Origin: Pseudomonas sp. NFR16
GTDB lineage: Bacteria; Pseudomonadota; Gammaproteobacteria; Pseudomonadales; Pseudomonadaceae
DNA length: 64,000 nucleotides
NCBI RefSeq assembly: GCF_900108875.1
Contig: NZ_FNYJ01000007.1
Coordinates: forward strand, 230,535-294,534
Reading direction: 5' to 3'
Shown: positions 35,240-43,696 of the stretch, piece after piece
Numbering within the stretch: the stretch's first letter is position 1
Layout of the letters: every line of letters starts with the position of its first letter
Position numbers and translations under genes: made by a program
The notes under the pieces: model-generated
Databases searched by the model: none
What the model was told of the DNA's origin: nothing
What the model saw: the letters and a program-made list of their open reading frames with translations, nothing else

Positions 35240-36133
35240 TCAGCGCTCGGCCCGACGTCGCATCGCAAGCCAGGCGTCAACGCTGTAGATGATCAGCCCG
35301 GTCCAGATGAACGTGAACGTGACCATTGTCGCCGGGTTCATGTGCTCGCCGAACATGAGCACTGCCAAAGCCAGGACTAACGTCGGCGCGATGTATTGCA
35401 AGAAGCCCAATGTGGCGTAGGGCAGATGTCGGGCGGCGGCGTTGAAACAGACCAACGGCACCAGCGTGACCGGGCCTGCGGCGGCAAGCCAGATTGCTTG
35501 CGAGGTCGTCCAGAACTCAGGTTGGGCGCTATGCGCCAGCGGGTTGAACACCAGCCAGCCAATCGCCAGCGGCACGAGGATCCAGGTCTCCACGACCAGT
35601 CCCGGTAACGCCGCAACGGGCGCCTTTTTCCGGATCAGGCCGTAGAAACCGAACGTGAACGCCAGCGCGAGAGAGATCCACGGCAGGCTGCCCACTTGCC
35701 ATACTTGCTGGGCCACGCCGACAAGTGCGAGCAAAACGGCGACCCATTGCAGCGGGCGCAGCCTTTCGCGCAGTAAGACCAGACCCAGCATCACATTCAC
35801 CAGCGGGTTGATAAAGTACCCCAGGCTCGCTTCGACCATGTGGTCGTTGTTCACCGCCCACACGTAGATCAACCAGTTGGCGGCGATGAGCGAGCCGCTG
35901 CACGCCAGAATGGCGAGGCGTCGGGGGTTATCACGCAGCTCGCGCCACCAGCCGGGATGCTTCCAGACCAGCAGCAACAAGGACCCGGAGATCGCCGACC
36001 AGATCGCGCGATTGACGATGATTTCCACCGCAGGCACTGCTGAAAGCAACTTGAAGTAGATGGGAAACAATCCCCAGATGATGTAGGCACTCAGGCCAAG
36101 AATGTACCCGCGACGCGGGTTGGCAGCTTGCAT
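35240..36133 (-). CDS. rarD: EamA-family transporter RarD
   Basis: 297 residues with ten hydrophobic segments. The N-terminus RRGYILGLSAYIIWGLFPIYFKLL and ANWLIYVWAVNNDHMVEASLGYFINPLVNVMLGL are RarD signatures. Inner-membrane DMT transporter linked in E. coli to chloramphenicol sensitivity; natural substrate unknown. The AAGGTCCTTACATG context gives a usable ribosome site. Confidence 0.93.
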   Translation of the reverse strand: MQAANPRRGYILGLSAYIIWGLFPIYFKLLSAVPAVEIIVNRAIWSAISGSLLLLVWKHPGWWRELRDNPRRLAILACSGSLIAANWLIYVWAVNNDHMVEASLGYFINPLVNVMLGLVLLRERLRPLQWVAVLLALVGVAQQVWQVGSLPWISLALAFTFGFYGLIRKKAPVAALPGLVVETWILVPLAIGWLVFNPLAHSAQPEFWTTSQAIWLAAAGPVTLVPLVCFNAAARHLPYATLGFLQYIAPTLVLALAVLMFGEHMNPATMVTFTFIWTGLIIYSVDAWLAMRRRAER

Positions 36134-36337
36134 GTAAGGTCCTTCGGCAAGTCGTTTTTATAAGGTTAAAGGCTGGAGATGCGCAGGCTAGAGCTTGCTC
36201 GCGATTAAAGGTCGGTCTCTCGACCAATCCCTTCCCACGGAAAGCACGCAGAACATGCGGCGTCCGTAGGACCGGCTTTAGCCGGGAAAGAGCCTGTCCC
36301 GCCTATCGCGGTCAACTTAGTACCTGCACCAGCGGGT

Positions 36338-37312
36338 TCAAAACAGCTTCAATGGCTCCTCGTTCAGTGCGGCAGCTTGCTCGCGCAACGCCAGTACCTG
36401 ATCGCCCCAATAGCGTTCGGTGCCGAACCAGGAAAAACTGTGCGGGAACGCTGGGTCGTCCCAGCGACGGGCCAGCCATGCGCTGTAGTGCAACAGACGC
36501 AGGGCGCGCAACGGCTCGATCAGCGCCAGTTCGCGCGGGTCGAAATCGTGGAATTCGTTGTAGCCGTCCATCAGCTCCGATAACTGACTCAGGCAATCGT
36601 GACGGTCGCCCGCCAGCATCATCCACACATCCTGAACCGCCGGGCCCATGCGGCAGTCATCGAGGTCGACGATGTGGAAGATCTCATCGCGGGTCATCAT
36701 GTTGCCGGGATGACAATCGCCATGCATGCGAATGTTCGTATGGGGAGTGGCCGCGTAGGCATCTTCGACGCGCTTGAGCAGGTCCTTGGCGACCGACTCG
36801 TAAGCGGGCAGCAGGCTGCGAGGGATGACGTCGTTTTCCAGCAGGTAATTGAGCGAGTCATGCCCGAAATTCTTCACGCCAAGCGCTTCACGATGCTGGA
36901 AGGGGCGAGTGGCGCCGACCGCGTGAATACGTCCCAACAGTTGGCCCAGACGATAAAGCTGGTCCAGGTTGCCCGGCTCCGGCGCGCGGCCGCCACGGCG
37001 TGGGAACAGCGTGAAGCGAAAGCCGGCGTGCTCGAACAATGTCTGGCCGTTATGGACAAGCGGGGCGACCACCGGAATCTCCACATCCGCCAGTTCAGCG
37101 GTGAAGCTGTGCTCTTCGAGGATGGCGTCGTCGGTCCAGCGGTTGGGGCGATAGAACTTGGCGATCAACGGCTGGCCTTCGTCGATGCCGACCTGATACA
37201 CCCGGTTTTCATAGCTGTTGAGGGCCAGAATACGGGCATCGCTGACGAAGCCGATGCTTTCGACGGCATCCAGCACGAGGTCTGGTGTAAGTGTTGCAAA
37301 CGGGTGGGCCAT
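36338..37312 (-). CDS. srkA: Stress response kinase A
   Basis: 324 residues, APH-like serine/threonine kinase (YihE/SrkA). Landmarks: ENRVYQVG and PLIAKFYRPNRWTDDAILEEH (ATP lysine), catalytic IRMHGDCHPGNMM and metal-binding HIVDLDDCRMGPAVQDVW. In E. coli it counters the MazF death pathway under stress. Single gene flanked by repeat-like DNA. Confidence 0.94.
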   Translation of the reverse strand: MAHPFATLTPDLVLDAVESIGFVSDARILALNSYENRVYQVGIDEGQPLIAKFYRPNRWTDDAILEEHSFTAELADVEIPVVAPLVHNGQTLFEHAGFRFTLFPRRGGRAPEPGNLDQLYRLGQLLGRIHAVGATRPFQHREALGVKNFGHDSLNYLLENDVIPRSLLPAYESVAKDLLKRVEDAYAATPHTNIRMHGDCHPGNMMTRDEIFHIVDLDDCRMGPAVQDVWMMLAGDRHDCLSQLSELMDGYNEFHDFDPRELALIEPLRALRLLHYSAWLARRWDDPAFPHSFSWFGTERYWGDQVLALREQAAALNEEPLKLF

Positions 37313-37388
37313 GCTAACTCCTGCGCGCAGCAGGCTGCCGCGTCGGGCCAGTCATGGTAACGCAGAGCGGGACAAAACTTGCACATAT

Positions 37389-37496
37389 CCTGCAACGGCG
37401 CGCTTGCGCCGGGCGCATCTGAATGACGAGGCCCGTGCATCCACACGCTTTCCGTGGGATGTCACTCAGCACGACGGGCAAGCGCGCTCCTGCAGG
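37389..37496. repeat. REP element
   Basis: CCTGCAACGGCGCGCTTGCG at the left and GGGCAAGCGCGCTCCTGCAG at the right, between srkA and the PhoX gene. Confidence 0.65.
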
Positions 37497-37521
37497 TGCG
37501 GCGGCTACAATCGGCGGCCTG

Positions 37522-39450
37522 TCACGCGCCGATCACCCCACCGTCCTCCCGGGTGATCACCATTACCGACGATCGTGGCTTGCCGTTGGGCAGATGCTCG
37601 GGAAAGGTCGAGCCGCCGTTCTCACCGGGATGCTGAATGCCGACGAACAGCGCCTTCTGGTCCGGCGCGAAACTGATCCCCGTGACTTCGCAGCCCACAG
37701 GGCCGACCATGAAACGGCGAATTTCACCATTTTGCGGGTCGGCGCACAGCATCTGATTGTTGCCCATGCCGGCGAAGTCTCCGGTATTGCTGGAGTCGCC
37801 GTCGGTGAGAATCCACAGACGACCGGCGTTGTCGAAACCCAGGCCATCGGGGCTGTTGAACATGTTCTGCGGGTTGATGTTTGCCGAGCCGCCTTGGGGC
37901 GTGCCGCCGTGCACGCCCGGGTTTCCAGCCACGACGAACAAATCCCAGGCGAAGGACATGGCGGCAGCGTCCGAGCCGGCTTCCTGCCAGCGCAGAATCT
38001 GCCCGTACTGGTTTTTCGCACGCGGATTCGGTCCGCCCACCGGCTGCCCTTCGTCGCCGCGTTTGATGTTGTTGGTCAGCGTGCAGTAAACCTGGCCATC
38101 CTTGGGGCTGACCACGATCCACTCCGGCCGGTCCATGCGTGTAGCCTTCACCTGGCTTGCGGCCAGACGAGCGTGAATGAGCACTTCGGCCTGACTGGCA
38201 AAGCCGCTCGAAGCATCGATGCCGTTTTTGCCGTGGGTCAGCTCGATCCACCTGCCCTGACCTTTCGGGCGGTCCGGGTTGCTGTCCCCTTCATCGAATT
38301 GCGCCACATAAAGGGTGCCGTGATCGAGAATGTTGCGATTGGCCTTGGGATTCTTGTGATCGACCTTGTCACGACTGACGAATTTGTAGATGAACTCGCC
38401 GCGCTCGTCGTCGCCCATGTACACGACCACACGGCCGTCCCGGGTTTCGGTCAGCGCGGCATTTTCGTGCTTGAAGCGACCCAGCGCCGTGCGTTTGACT
38501 GGCGTGGATTCGGGATCGAACGGATCGATTTCGACCACCCAGCCATGACGATGCGGCTCATTAGGGTTTTTCGCGATGTCGAAGCGCGGATCGTGCAGGT
38601 GCCAGTTGACTTCCTTGCTGGCGGCGACGATGCCGTAGCGCTTGGTTGCCGGGTCGAATTGCTGTGCGGGATCGCTGCTGCCGAAGCAGTCGGTGAAATT
38701 CTCTTCGCACGTCAGATACGTCCCCCACGGCGTTTTGCCGTTGGCGCAATTCTGGAAGGTGCCGAGCACCGTCTTGCCGGTTTTGTCGGCAGCGGTTTTC
38801 AGCCAGTCGTGGCCTGCGGCCGGGCCGCCCAGTGCAATCGGCGTGTTGCCGTGAATACGTCGGTTGTAGCGCGAGCCTTGGACGAATTGCCATTGCCCGC
38901 CTTCGCGCTTCACTTCGATGACCGATACGCCCTCGCTGGCCTGTGCCTTGTGCACATCTTCCGCGGACTGAGGGTCCTTGCCATGATCGAACAGGTAGCG
39001 GTAGTTGGTGTATTCGTTGTTGATCGCCATCAGCGCGCGCCGGGCGTTGTCGGGGTTGTCACCCGGGAAGGTGAACAGGCTCATGCCGTCGTTGTTGTCA
39101 CCGAATTGCAGCTCCTGGGCCTTCGCCGTGCCCTTGCCGCTGGGGTCGAAGGCTGGCCCGCCATTGTGCAGCGGCTGGCCCCAACTGATCAGGACGGACG
39201 AGGTGTAACCCGGCGGCAGGCTGATGCTGTCGGCAGTGGCTGCGGGAATGCTGTCGAAGCCCAGCAGGGCGCTGTTGCCTGCGCTGACGCTCGACGCCAT
39301 GACGCTGCGGCTGAGCAGATTGCCGCCCAGAAACATCGCCGCGCCGCACAGGGCGCCCGCGCTGATGAAGCCTCGGCGGCTAATCCCTGTGGCCTGGTGT
39401 TGCACAAGATTTTCGAGGTCGGTCGACTGGTGTTCTTCTAAAAGCGTCAT
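37522..39450 (-). CDS. PhoX-family alkaline phosphatase (DUF839), Tat-exported
   Basis: 642 residues. The N-terminal Tat signal ISRRGFISAGALCGAAMFLGG (about 24-45) is conserved for PhoX, which is folded with its metal cofactor before export. The core has the DUF839 blocks LISWGQPLHNGGPAF, GNTPIALGGPAAGHDWL, WGTYLTCEENFTDCFG, DDERGEFIYKFVS and PGVHGGTPQGGSANINPQNMFNSPDGLGFD. Calcium/iron-dependent periplasmic phosphatase expected. The ATG at 39450 follows AGGAAGCCCGTG. No pho box was recognised. Confidence 0.92.
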   Translation of the reverse strand: MTLLEEHQSTDLENLVQHQATGISRRGFISAGALCGAAMFLGGNLLSRSVMASSVSAGNSALLGFDSIPAATADSISLPPGYTSSVLISWGQPLHNGGPAFDPSGKGTAKAQELQFGDNNDGMSLFTFPGDNPDNARRALMAINNEYTNYRYLFDHGKDPQSAEDVHKAQASEGVSVIEVKREGGQWQFVQGSRYNRRIHGNTPIALGGPAAGHDWLKTAADKTGKTVLGTFQNCANGKTPWGTYLTCEENFTDCFGSSDPAQQFDPATKRYGIVAASKEVNWHLHDPRFDIAKNPNEPHRHGWVVEIDPFDPESTPVKRTALGRFKHENAALTETRDGRVVVYMGDDERGEFIYKFVSRDKVDHKNPKANRNILDHGTLYVAQFDEGDSNPDRPKGQGRWIELTHGKNGIDASSGFASQAEVLIHARLAASQVKATRMDRPEWIVVSPKDGQVYCTLTNNIKRGDEGQPVGGPNPRAKNQYGQILRWQEAGSDAAAMSFAWDLFVVAGNPGVHGGTPQGGSANINPQNMFNSPDGLGFDNAGRLWILTDGDSSNTGDFAGMGNNQMLCADPQNGEIRRFMVGPVGCEVTGISFAPDQKALFVGIQHPGENGGSTFPEHLPNGKPRSSVMVITREDGGVIGA

Positions 39451-39555
39451 CACGGGCTTCCTGCGGTTTTCTGCAAAACCATAGGCAGTCCGGATGACGC
39501 TATTGTGTCAGCCGCATGAAGGCAGTCATGGCGTAACAGGACGTTTCAGCAGCTC

Positions 39556-40320
39556 TCAAAGCGGGGTGCCGATCAGCACGTAGGAGGGCGCGAATTGCAC
39601 CTTCACCTCGCTGCCCGCGCCGAGTTTCTGGGCGTGGAGCGAGTCTTTCTCAGCCAGTGCGCAGAGTGTCTGACCGCTCGACAGCACAATCCTGACTTCG
39701 CAGGGGCCGTCTTCGGCGTGCAAAGTTTCCTCGATCTTTCCATTCAGGCAATTGTGTCCAGTTGTTACCGTCGAGTCCGGCGGCAACAATTCCAGCCAAC
39801 TGGCTTTGATCAGCGCAACGACATCGGTTCCGATTTCCAGCTCCAGGCGCACGGTGCTGTCGTGAGTGATCTGGGCCTGGACCGACAGTCCTCCCGCCAG
39901 TTGCAGGTCGATCATGTCATTACGGCCAAACCGGGTGATGCTCGAAACCTGACCGTGCAACTGATTGCGGGCGCTGGTGCGCAGCATCAGACGGCTGAGC
40001 AGCGCCAAATCGCTGGATTCTTCCGGCGTTTCCAGCAACTGCGTCTGCAATGCCTGCAAACGCTGATACAGCCGCAACACCCGCTCGCCTTCTTCCGACA
40101 ACTTCGCGCCGCCGCCACCGCGCCCGCCAACGCTACGCTCGACCAGGGGTTTGTGCGCCAGATTGTTCAGCTCATCGATGGCATCCCACGCTGCCTTGTA
40201 ACTCAACCCCGCGCTCTTCGCCGCGCGGGTGATCGACCCCTGCTCGGCGATGTGCTGCAACAGCGCAATGCGATGCGGGCGGCGGACCATTTGTTGGGTG
40301 AGGGAGCGTGGTAGGGACAT
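39556..40320 (-). CDS. modE: ModE-type molybdate-responsive regulator
   Basis: 254 residues. N-terminal winged helix (RIALLQHIAEQGSITRAAKSAGLSYKAAWDAIDELNNL, then VERSVGGRGGGGAKLSEEGERVL, the ModE glycine wing) and two C-terminal molybdate-binding TOBE/MOP domains (about 120-185 and 190-250, with SARNQLHGQVSSI). In the family it binds molybdate and represses modABC. No molybdate transporter is adjacent here. Confidence 0.93.
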   Translation of the reverse strand: MSLPRSLTQQMVRRPHRIALLQHIAEQGSITRAAKSAGLSYKAAWDAIDELNNLAHKPLVERSVGGRGGGGAKLSEEGERVLRLYQRLQALQTQLLETPEESSDLALLSRLMLRTSARNQLHGQVSSITRFGRNDMIDLQLAGGLSVQAQITHDSTVRLELEIGTDVVALIKASWLELLPPDSTVTTGHNCLNGKIEETLHAEDGPCEVRIVLSSGQTLCALAEKDSLHAQKLGAGSEVKVQFAPSYVLIGTPL

Positions 40321-40383
40321 GAAGGTGTGTACAGGTGATGGCAGATGACGCGAGTGTAAGGCATTCGCTTGTCGGTGGTACGG

Positions 40384-41673
40384 CTACGCGGCGTCAATCC
40401 GCCCATTTTGGTCTCGTCTGTGAATCAGATAAATCCTTGAGCACAGCAGCAGAAACCCTGTGAACGCTGTGGCGCTTTGCAAGCCCAGAAAAATTTCAAT
40501 TCCGGGGTTGAGGAAGGGAAAAAGGTAAAGTCCCGGGATGAGAAGTGCGAGCATCAGAAAGCTAATTAATAGTTGAGGGCCGAGTGTTTCGTTTCTCGCC
40601 CGCAGATGGGCTACGGCCAGTGAGAGCAATGAGCTGCACGTCAGAAAAGCGATCAGCGTATGAAGCAGATTCTCGTTATAGCTGATGAGAGATCCTCCAA
40701 ACAGAATAAATAAATACTTTGCTGAAGGTGCAAGCAGAGCAGCGCTTAGTGCCATCAGGCCGATAACCCACCACAAACTCCGTAGGAAATAATCACGCGA
40801 GTTTTCCGGGTGCTGGCTGATCTGAAGACTGTGAATTTGAGAAAGCGCTAATGACGGTATCATCAAAAGCCCGATAAGCGTCATGCAGATAGACAATTGA
40901 GCGACCAGTTGAATATCGATTCCTAGAAGCCTTTCTGATAAGAGGTAAAAATATAATTTTTGTCCGGTCATGCCCACGGCTATAGGTGTGCCAAATCGTA
41001 CAAAATAACTGATTAACCGCTTGGCGTGGCTGAAGCAAAGATAGCGTTGGTGCCTGATGAGGTTTGTGAAGGCCAGGGTTGCCAGCAATTCAGCTACGAA
41101 GAAATACGACATGGCGTAGTAGGTGAAGGCGGCGCTGTCGACGTACAGAGAGCCGATGATCAATCCGCTGAAACCTGCAGCAGTTATAACGATTTTTCGG
41201 TTTGCGCAAATGGCGGCTTTACCTGTCGCTTCCAAGAATAATTGTAAAAAAAAATTGACGATCAACAAAGGAATAGAAAAGCTGTAGATGAGAGAAAGAT
41301 TCCAGAACGCGTTGGTGTTCAGATTTTTTATGCTTTCAGTTTCATCAAGCAGATAGGCGGCGGCTGTGCATACGAGAAATGCAAGGAACGCAACGAGCGA
41401 CGCTAACGTGAAACCACCCGAGAAAAAGTTCTCAAGCGCGGGCTTGTCTCCTCTCAGTTCTGCGGCCTTGTTTCCGGTTGTCGCAAACAAAAGAGAACAG
41501 CAGGTCGAGACGACAGACATCACCGCCAGAACGTAGGCGAACAGGCTCAGATCGTCAGGACTTTTGTGTGCCACCAGCAAGAAAGCTGCAGATGCGCCGA
41601 GCATAGGTGCCAGCCGGGCGCCAAAAAAAGCAGGCAGTGATTTTTTTATGATGCTGCTATGGTTCAATTTCAT
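40384..41673 (-). CDS. MATE/Wzx-type flippase of the peptide cassette
   Basis: 429 residues with about 12 hydrophobic segments. The general fold is that of polysaccharide flippases (Wzx) and MATE exporters; no ATPase domain. No glycosyltransferase or O-antigen gene lies near it. Its start at 41673 overlaps the end of the GRDP-like gene by 17 bases, so it is translated with that gene and the glycine-rich peptide gene upstream. Inferred role: export of the modified peptide. GC content is clearly below that of neighbouring genes, suggesting horizontal acquisition. Confidence 0.8.
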   Translation of the reverse strand: MKLNHSSIIKKSLPAFFGARLAPMLGASAAFLLVAHKSPDDLSLFAYVLAVMSVVSTCCSLLFATTGNKAAELRGDKPALENFFSGGFTLASLVAFLAFLVCTAAAYLLDETESIKNLNTNAFWNLSLIYSFSIPLLIVNFFLQLFLEATGKAAICANRKIVITAAGFSGLIIGSLYVDSAAFTYYAMSYFFVAELLATLAFTNLIRHQRYLCFSHAKRLISYFVRFGTPIAVGMTGQKLYFYLLSERLLGIDIQLVAQLSICMTLIGLLMIPSLALSQIHSLQISQHPENSRDYFLRSLWWVIGLMALSAALLAPSAKYLFILFGGSLISYNENLLHTLIAFLTCSSLLSLAVAHLRARNETLGPQLLISFLMLALLIPGLYLFPFLNPGIEIFLGLQSATAFTGFLLLCSRIYLIHRRDQNGRIDAA

Positions 41674-42151
41674 GGCCCCAGATATCCAGCATTTTGCTGC
41701 CGAATTCAATTTCATGAAGTCGTTGTGTTACTTCGAATGCGGTGCCAAGGTTAGATTTGTCCCCTTGGCTTCGAGTACCGAAGTAGGGATAGTGGTGAAA
41801 GTAATATCCGAAAATACCTAAGCAGTCTTTCATGTATTGACGCGTGTCGAGGATGTGATGGTGCCATATTTCATCGACTTCCAGCATAGGGGGGAGGACT
41901 GGAAATTGTGCCTGGTATTTTTTGTTTATGAACAAGAAATTTCGGTAGTACTGGATGCCTATTTCAGCCTCCACGGCAGACCATTTTCTGCAAAGGAGTC
42001 GATCATGTGAGCATATTTTCTTCTGTATCAGAGATAAATCCATGCTGTTGATGTACTCAACGGCACTCTCCAGTGTGGGTGTTTTCACTGCGGTTTCGGG
42101 AGCTTTTAAGCTGTGGGTTAGCGTTGCTGAAATGTCTTCATATCTATTCAT
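41657..42151 (-). CDS. GRDP-like (DUF1399) protein, putative peptide-maturation factor
   Basis: 164 residues. The central block LPPMLEVDEIWHHHILDTRQYMKDC (residues 87-110) followed by FHHYPYFG (118-125) matches the GRDP-like/DUF1399 pattern (D-x-x-W-H-x-H-[IL]-L-x-T-x-x-Y...C...H-x-P). Five histidines (97-99, 119-120), D93 and C110 could form a metal site. No signal peptide. It lies 63 bases after the glycine-rich peptide gene with a hairpin between them, and overlaps the flippase gene. Family members elsewhere often carry glycine/cysteine-rich tails in the same chain; here that part is a separate peptide. Enzymatic activity is not established. Confidence 0.7.
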   Translation of the reverse strand: MNRYEDISATLTHSLKAPETAVKTPTLESAVEYINSMDLSLIQKKICSHDRLLCRKWSAVEAEIGIQYYRNFLFINKKYQAQFPVLPPMLEVDEIWHHHILDTRQYMKDCLGIFGYYFHHYPYFGTRSQGDKSNLGTAFEVTQRLHEIEFGSKMLDIWGHEIEP

Positions 42152-42177
42152 TAAGGCCTCGCAGTCGCATTCTTTAA

Positions 42178-42203
42178 AGCTGTCAGCATTGCTGCTGACA
42201 GCT
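42178..42203. terminator. Intercistronic hairpin after the peptide gene
   Basis: Perfect 10-bp stem AGCTGTCAGC / GCTGACAGCT with a 6-base loop, in the 63-base gap between the peptide gene and the GRDP-like gene. On the transcribed (minus) strand it is followed by TTTAAAG. Likely a leaky terminator or stabiliser that makes precursor mRNA more abundant than the downstream genes. Confidence 0.65.
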
Positions 42204-42214
42204 GTGAAGCGGTG

Positions 42215-42337
42215 TTACCAGCTACCACCACCTTGGCAATGGCCACCGCCGCCGTTGTTCTTGCTGCTCAGCAATTTCTGTGCTTGTGCCGACAGTGTCT
42301 GGGTGGGTTGGACAGCTTTAGCGGTTGTAATTGTCAT
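42215..42337 (-). CDS. 40-residue glycine-rich peptide, candidate RiPP precursor
   Basis: Small gene with an AAGGA ribosome site seven bases before ATG at 42337. The peptide starts MTITTAKAVQPTQTLS, continues with a helical AQAQKLLSS leader-like stretch, and ends in a glycine-rich core at residues 27-40 (NNGGGGHCQGGGSW) with a single Cys (34), one His (33) and a terminal Trp. It has no signal peptide. The layout (polar/helical leader, small Gly-rich core with Cys/His/Ser) resembles RiPP precursors such as that of microcin B17, although no YcaO is present. First gene of the three-gene minus-strand cassette. Confidence 0.7.
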   Translation of the reverse strand: MTITTAKAVQPTQTLSAQAQKLLSSKNNGGGGHCQGGGSW

Positions 42338-42961
42338 ATCAGCATCCTTTTAAGACTTGGATTTGGAAACGACGAGTGACGTTTCGCTATTAAGTACTCC
42401 GTGACGACAGTGTCGGTGCACTCACAGACGTCCACGCAATGCCGGAGGCTTTTCCGATGGCAACGGCAGATAGTTCCTATAGCTAAAATCGAGGTTTAAA
42501 CGTTTTGGCTTGTTTTTTAGGGGCAGGAAAGTTCCGGTGTTATCTAAAGAATTGGTTTGCCAATTTCGAGATGTTGCCGCCGGCCGACAGGCGTAGGTGC
42601 AGCGGGGACCCATCATTGATTCCGAATGCATTCGCCGATTGGTGCATTGGTCGCGAGCATGATTTATGGGTACAGTTCCGGCCATCGATGCAGACCGGAA
42701 CCTTGACTACGGGGTATCGATTTCGGTGTGAAAGCTCCCCTAGCCCGTGCGCAGGATAAGGTGGTGAAACCGAAAGAATAGGCCGATTTCAGCGTTTGCC
42801 GAAGCCCCAGATGCGAAAGCACTGGGGTTTTCTGCTTCTGGTTATATCGATCTCTTGTGTTTCGGATCATGAGTACTTGATAGCCAAATAGCTTCGTCCA
42901 ACGAAAACTTTCAGGGAGTAGAGGCGGACATTGCTGCGCCGCTGACCGCGTCGTGAAATAT
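42338..42961. other. 624-base non-coding interval upstream of the peptide cassette
   Basis: No convincing protein gene: the frames present lack ribosome sites and family likeness. It must contain the promoter of the peptide cassette (minus strand); a possible -10 like TACTTAAT lies about 50 bases upstream of the peptide start. Lower GC than flanking core genes. A plus-strand terminator lies at 42802-42836. Confidence 0.5.
42802..42836 (+). terminator. Rho-independent terminator without an assigned gene
   Basis: AAGCCCCAG-atgcgaaagca-CTGGGGTTTT then CTGC on the plus strand. No plus-strand gene precedes it, so it may end a small RNA within 42440-42800. Confidence 0.6.
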
Positions 42962-43696
42962 TCAATCACCAGGCTTCGGCGTTCTCGCCAGGCAATACAC
43001 ATCCACCTTCCTCGCCCCCGCCTGTATCAACAACCGGGCGAGGGCATCTGCCGTCGAGCCTGTGGTCAGCACATCGTCGATCAGGGCTATATGCAGATCC
43101 GTTACTCCAGCAGGTTCGCTCAGGACAAAGGCATCGCGCAGGTTACGTTTGCGGGCGCGGGCGTCCAGTCCTTGCTGTGCTGGCGTGTCTTTCGTGCGCT
43201 TGATCAGCTTTTCACTGACCGCAAGTTTTAGCGCGTCGCCAAGCCAGTGAGCAATCATTGCCGCCTGGTTGTAACCGCGCTGGCGCAATCTTTTGTTGGC
43301 CAGGGGGACGGGAATCATGACGTCGGGTTGGCCAAGGCCTTCATCGAAACGGTGTTGCAGCGTCTGGGCAAGCAATTGCGCCAGCAATCGGCCCAGCGGC
43401 CATTTGCCCTGATGCTTGAAGCGTGTGACCAGCGCGTCGATGGGGAAGTCGTAAAGCCACGGCACGATCACTTCGTTGAATGCTGGCGAGTGGCGGGTGC
43501 ATTGCGCGCAGATCAGGCCGGACATCGGCAGCGGCAGGGCACAGCGTTCGCACTGGTCGATCAGCCACGGCAGATCGCTCTCGCAGGCAATACAGATGGC
43601 GTGGGGTGAGTCCGTTTGTTCATCGCACAATAAACACATCTGTTCACTTTTTAACCAGATGTAAACCTGATAGTTGTCATGCGGTTGACAGCGCAT
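42962..43696 (-). CDS. ComF-family phosphoribosyltransferase-like protein
   Basis: 244 residues. N-terminal zinc-ribbon-like cysteines (CLLCDE, CIACES, CERC, CAQC) and a C-terminal PRT domain with VMIPVPLANKRLRQRGYNQA and the PRPP loop IALIDDVLTTGST. ComF/GntX homologue, linked to DNA uptake or carbon use in other bacteria. The ATG at 43696 follows AAGGAAGAGCC; an ATG at 43639 is possible. The 5' codons overlap the bioB operator. Confidence 0.9.
   Translation of the reverse strand: MRCQPHDNYQVYIWLKSEQMCLLCDEQTDSPHAICIACESDLPWLIDQCERCALPLPMSGLICAQCTRHSPAFNEVIVPWLYDFPIDALVTRFKHQGKWPLGRLLAQLLAQTLQHRFDEGLGQPDVMIPVPLANKRLRQRGYNQAAMIAHWLGDALKLAVSEKLIKRTKDTPAQQGLDARARKRNLRDAFVLSEPAGVTDLHIALIDDVLTTGSTADALARLLIQAGARKVDVYCLARTPKPGD
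43660..43690 (+). promoter_or_regulatory. BirA-type biotin operator
   Basis: TGTAAACC (43660-43667), 15 bases, GGTTGACA (43683-43690), against the BirA consensus TTGTAAACC-N14/16-GGTTTACAA. It lies over the -35 of the bioB promoter and inside the first codons of the divergent comF gene. Confidence 0.75.

Noticed and set aside
40384..41673. O-antigen or capsule locus based on the Wzx-like protein
   Set aside because: No glycosyltransferase, polymerase or sugar-nucleotide gene accompanies it.
42422..42759. Short open frames on both strands in the gap upstream of the peptide gene
   Set aside because: No ribosome sites, cysteine/arginine-biased translations, mutually overlapping.
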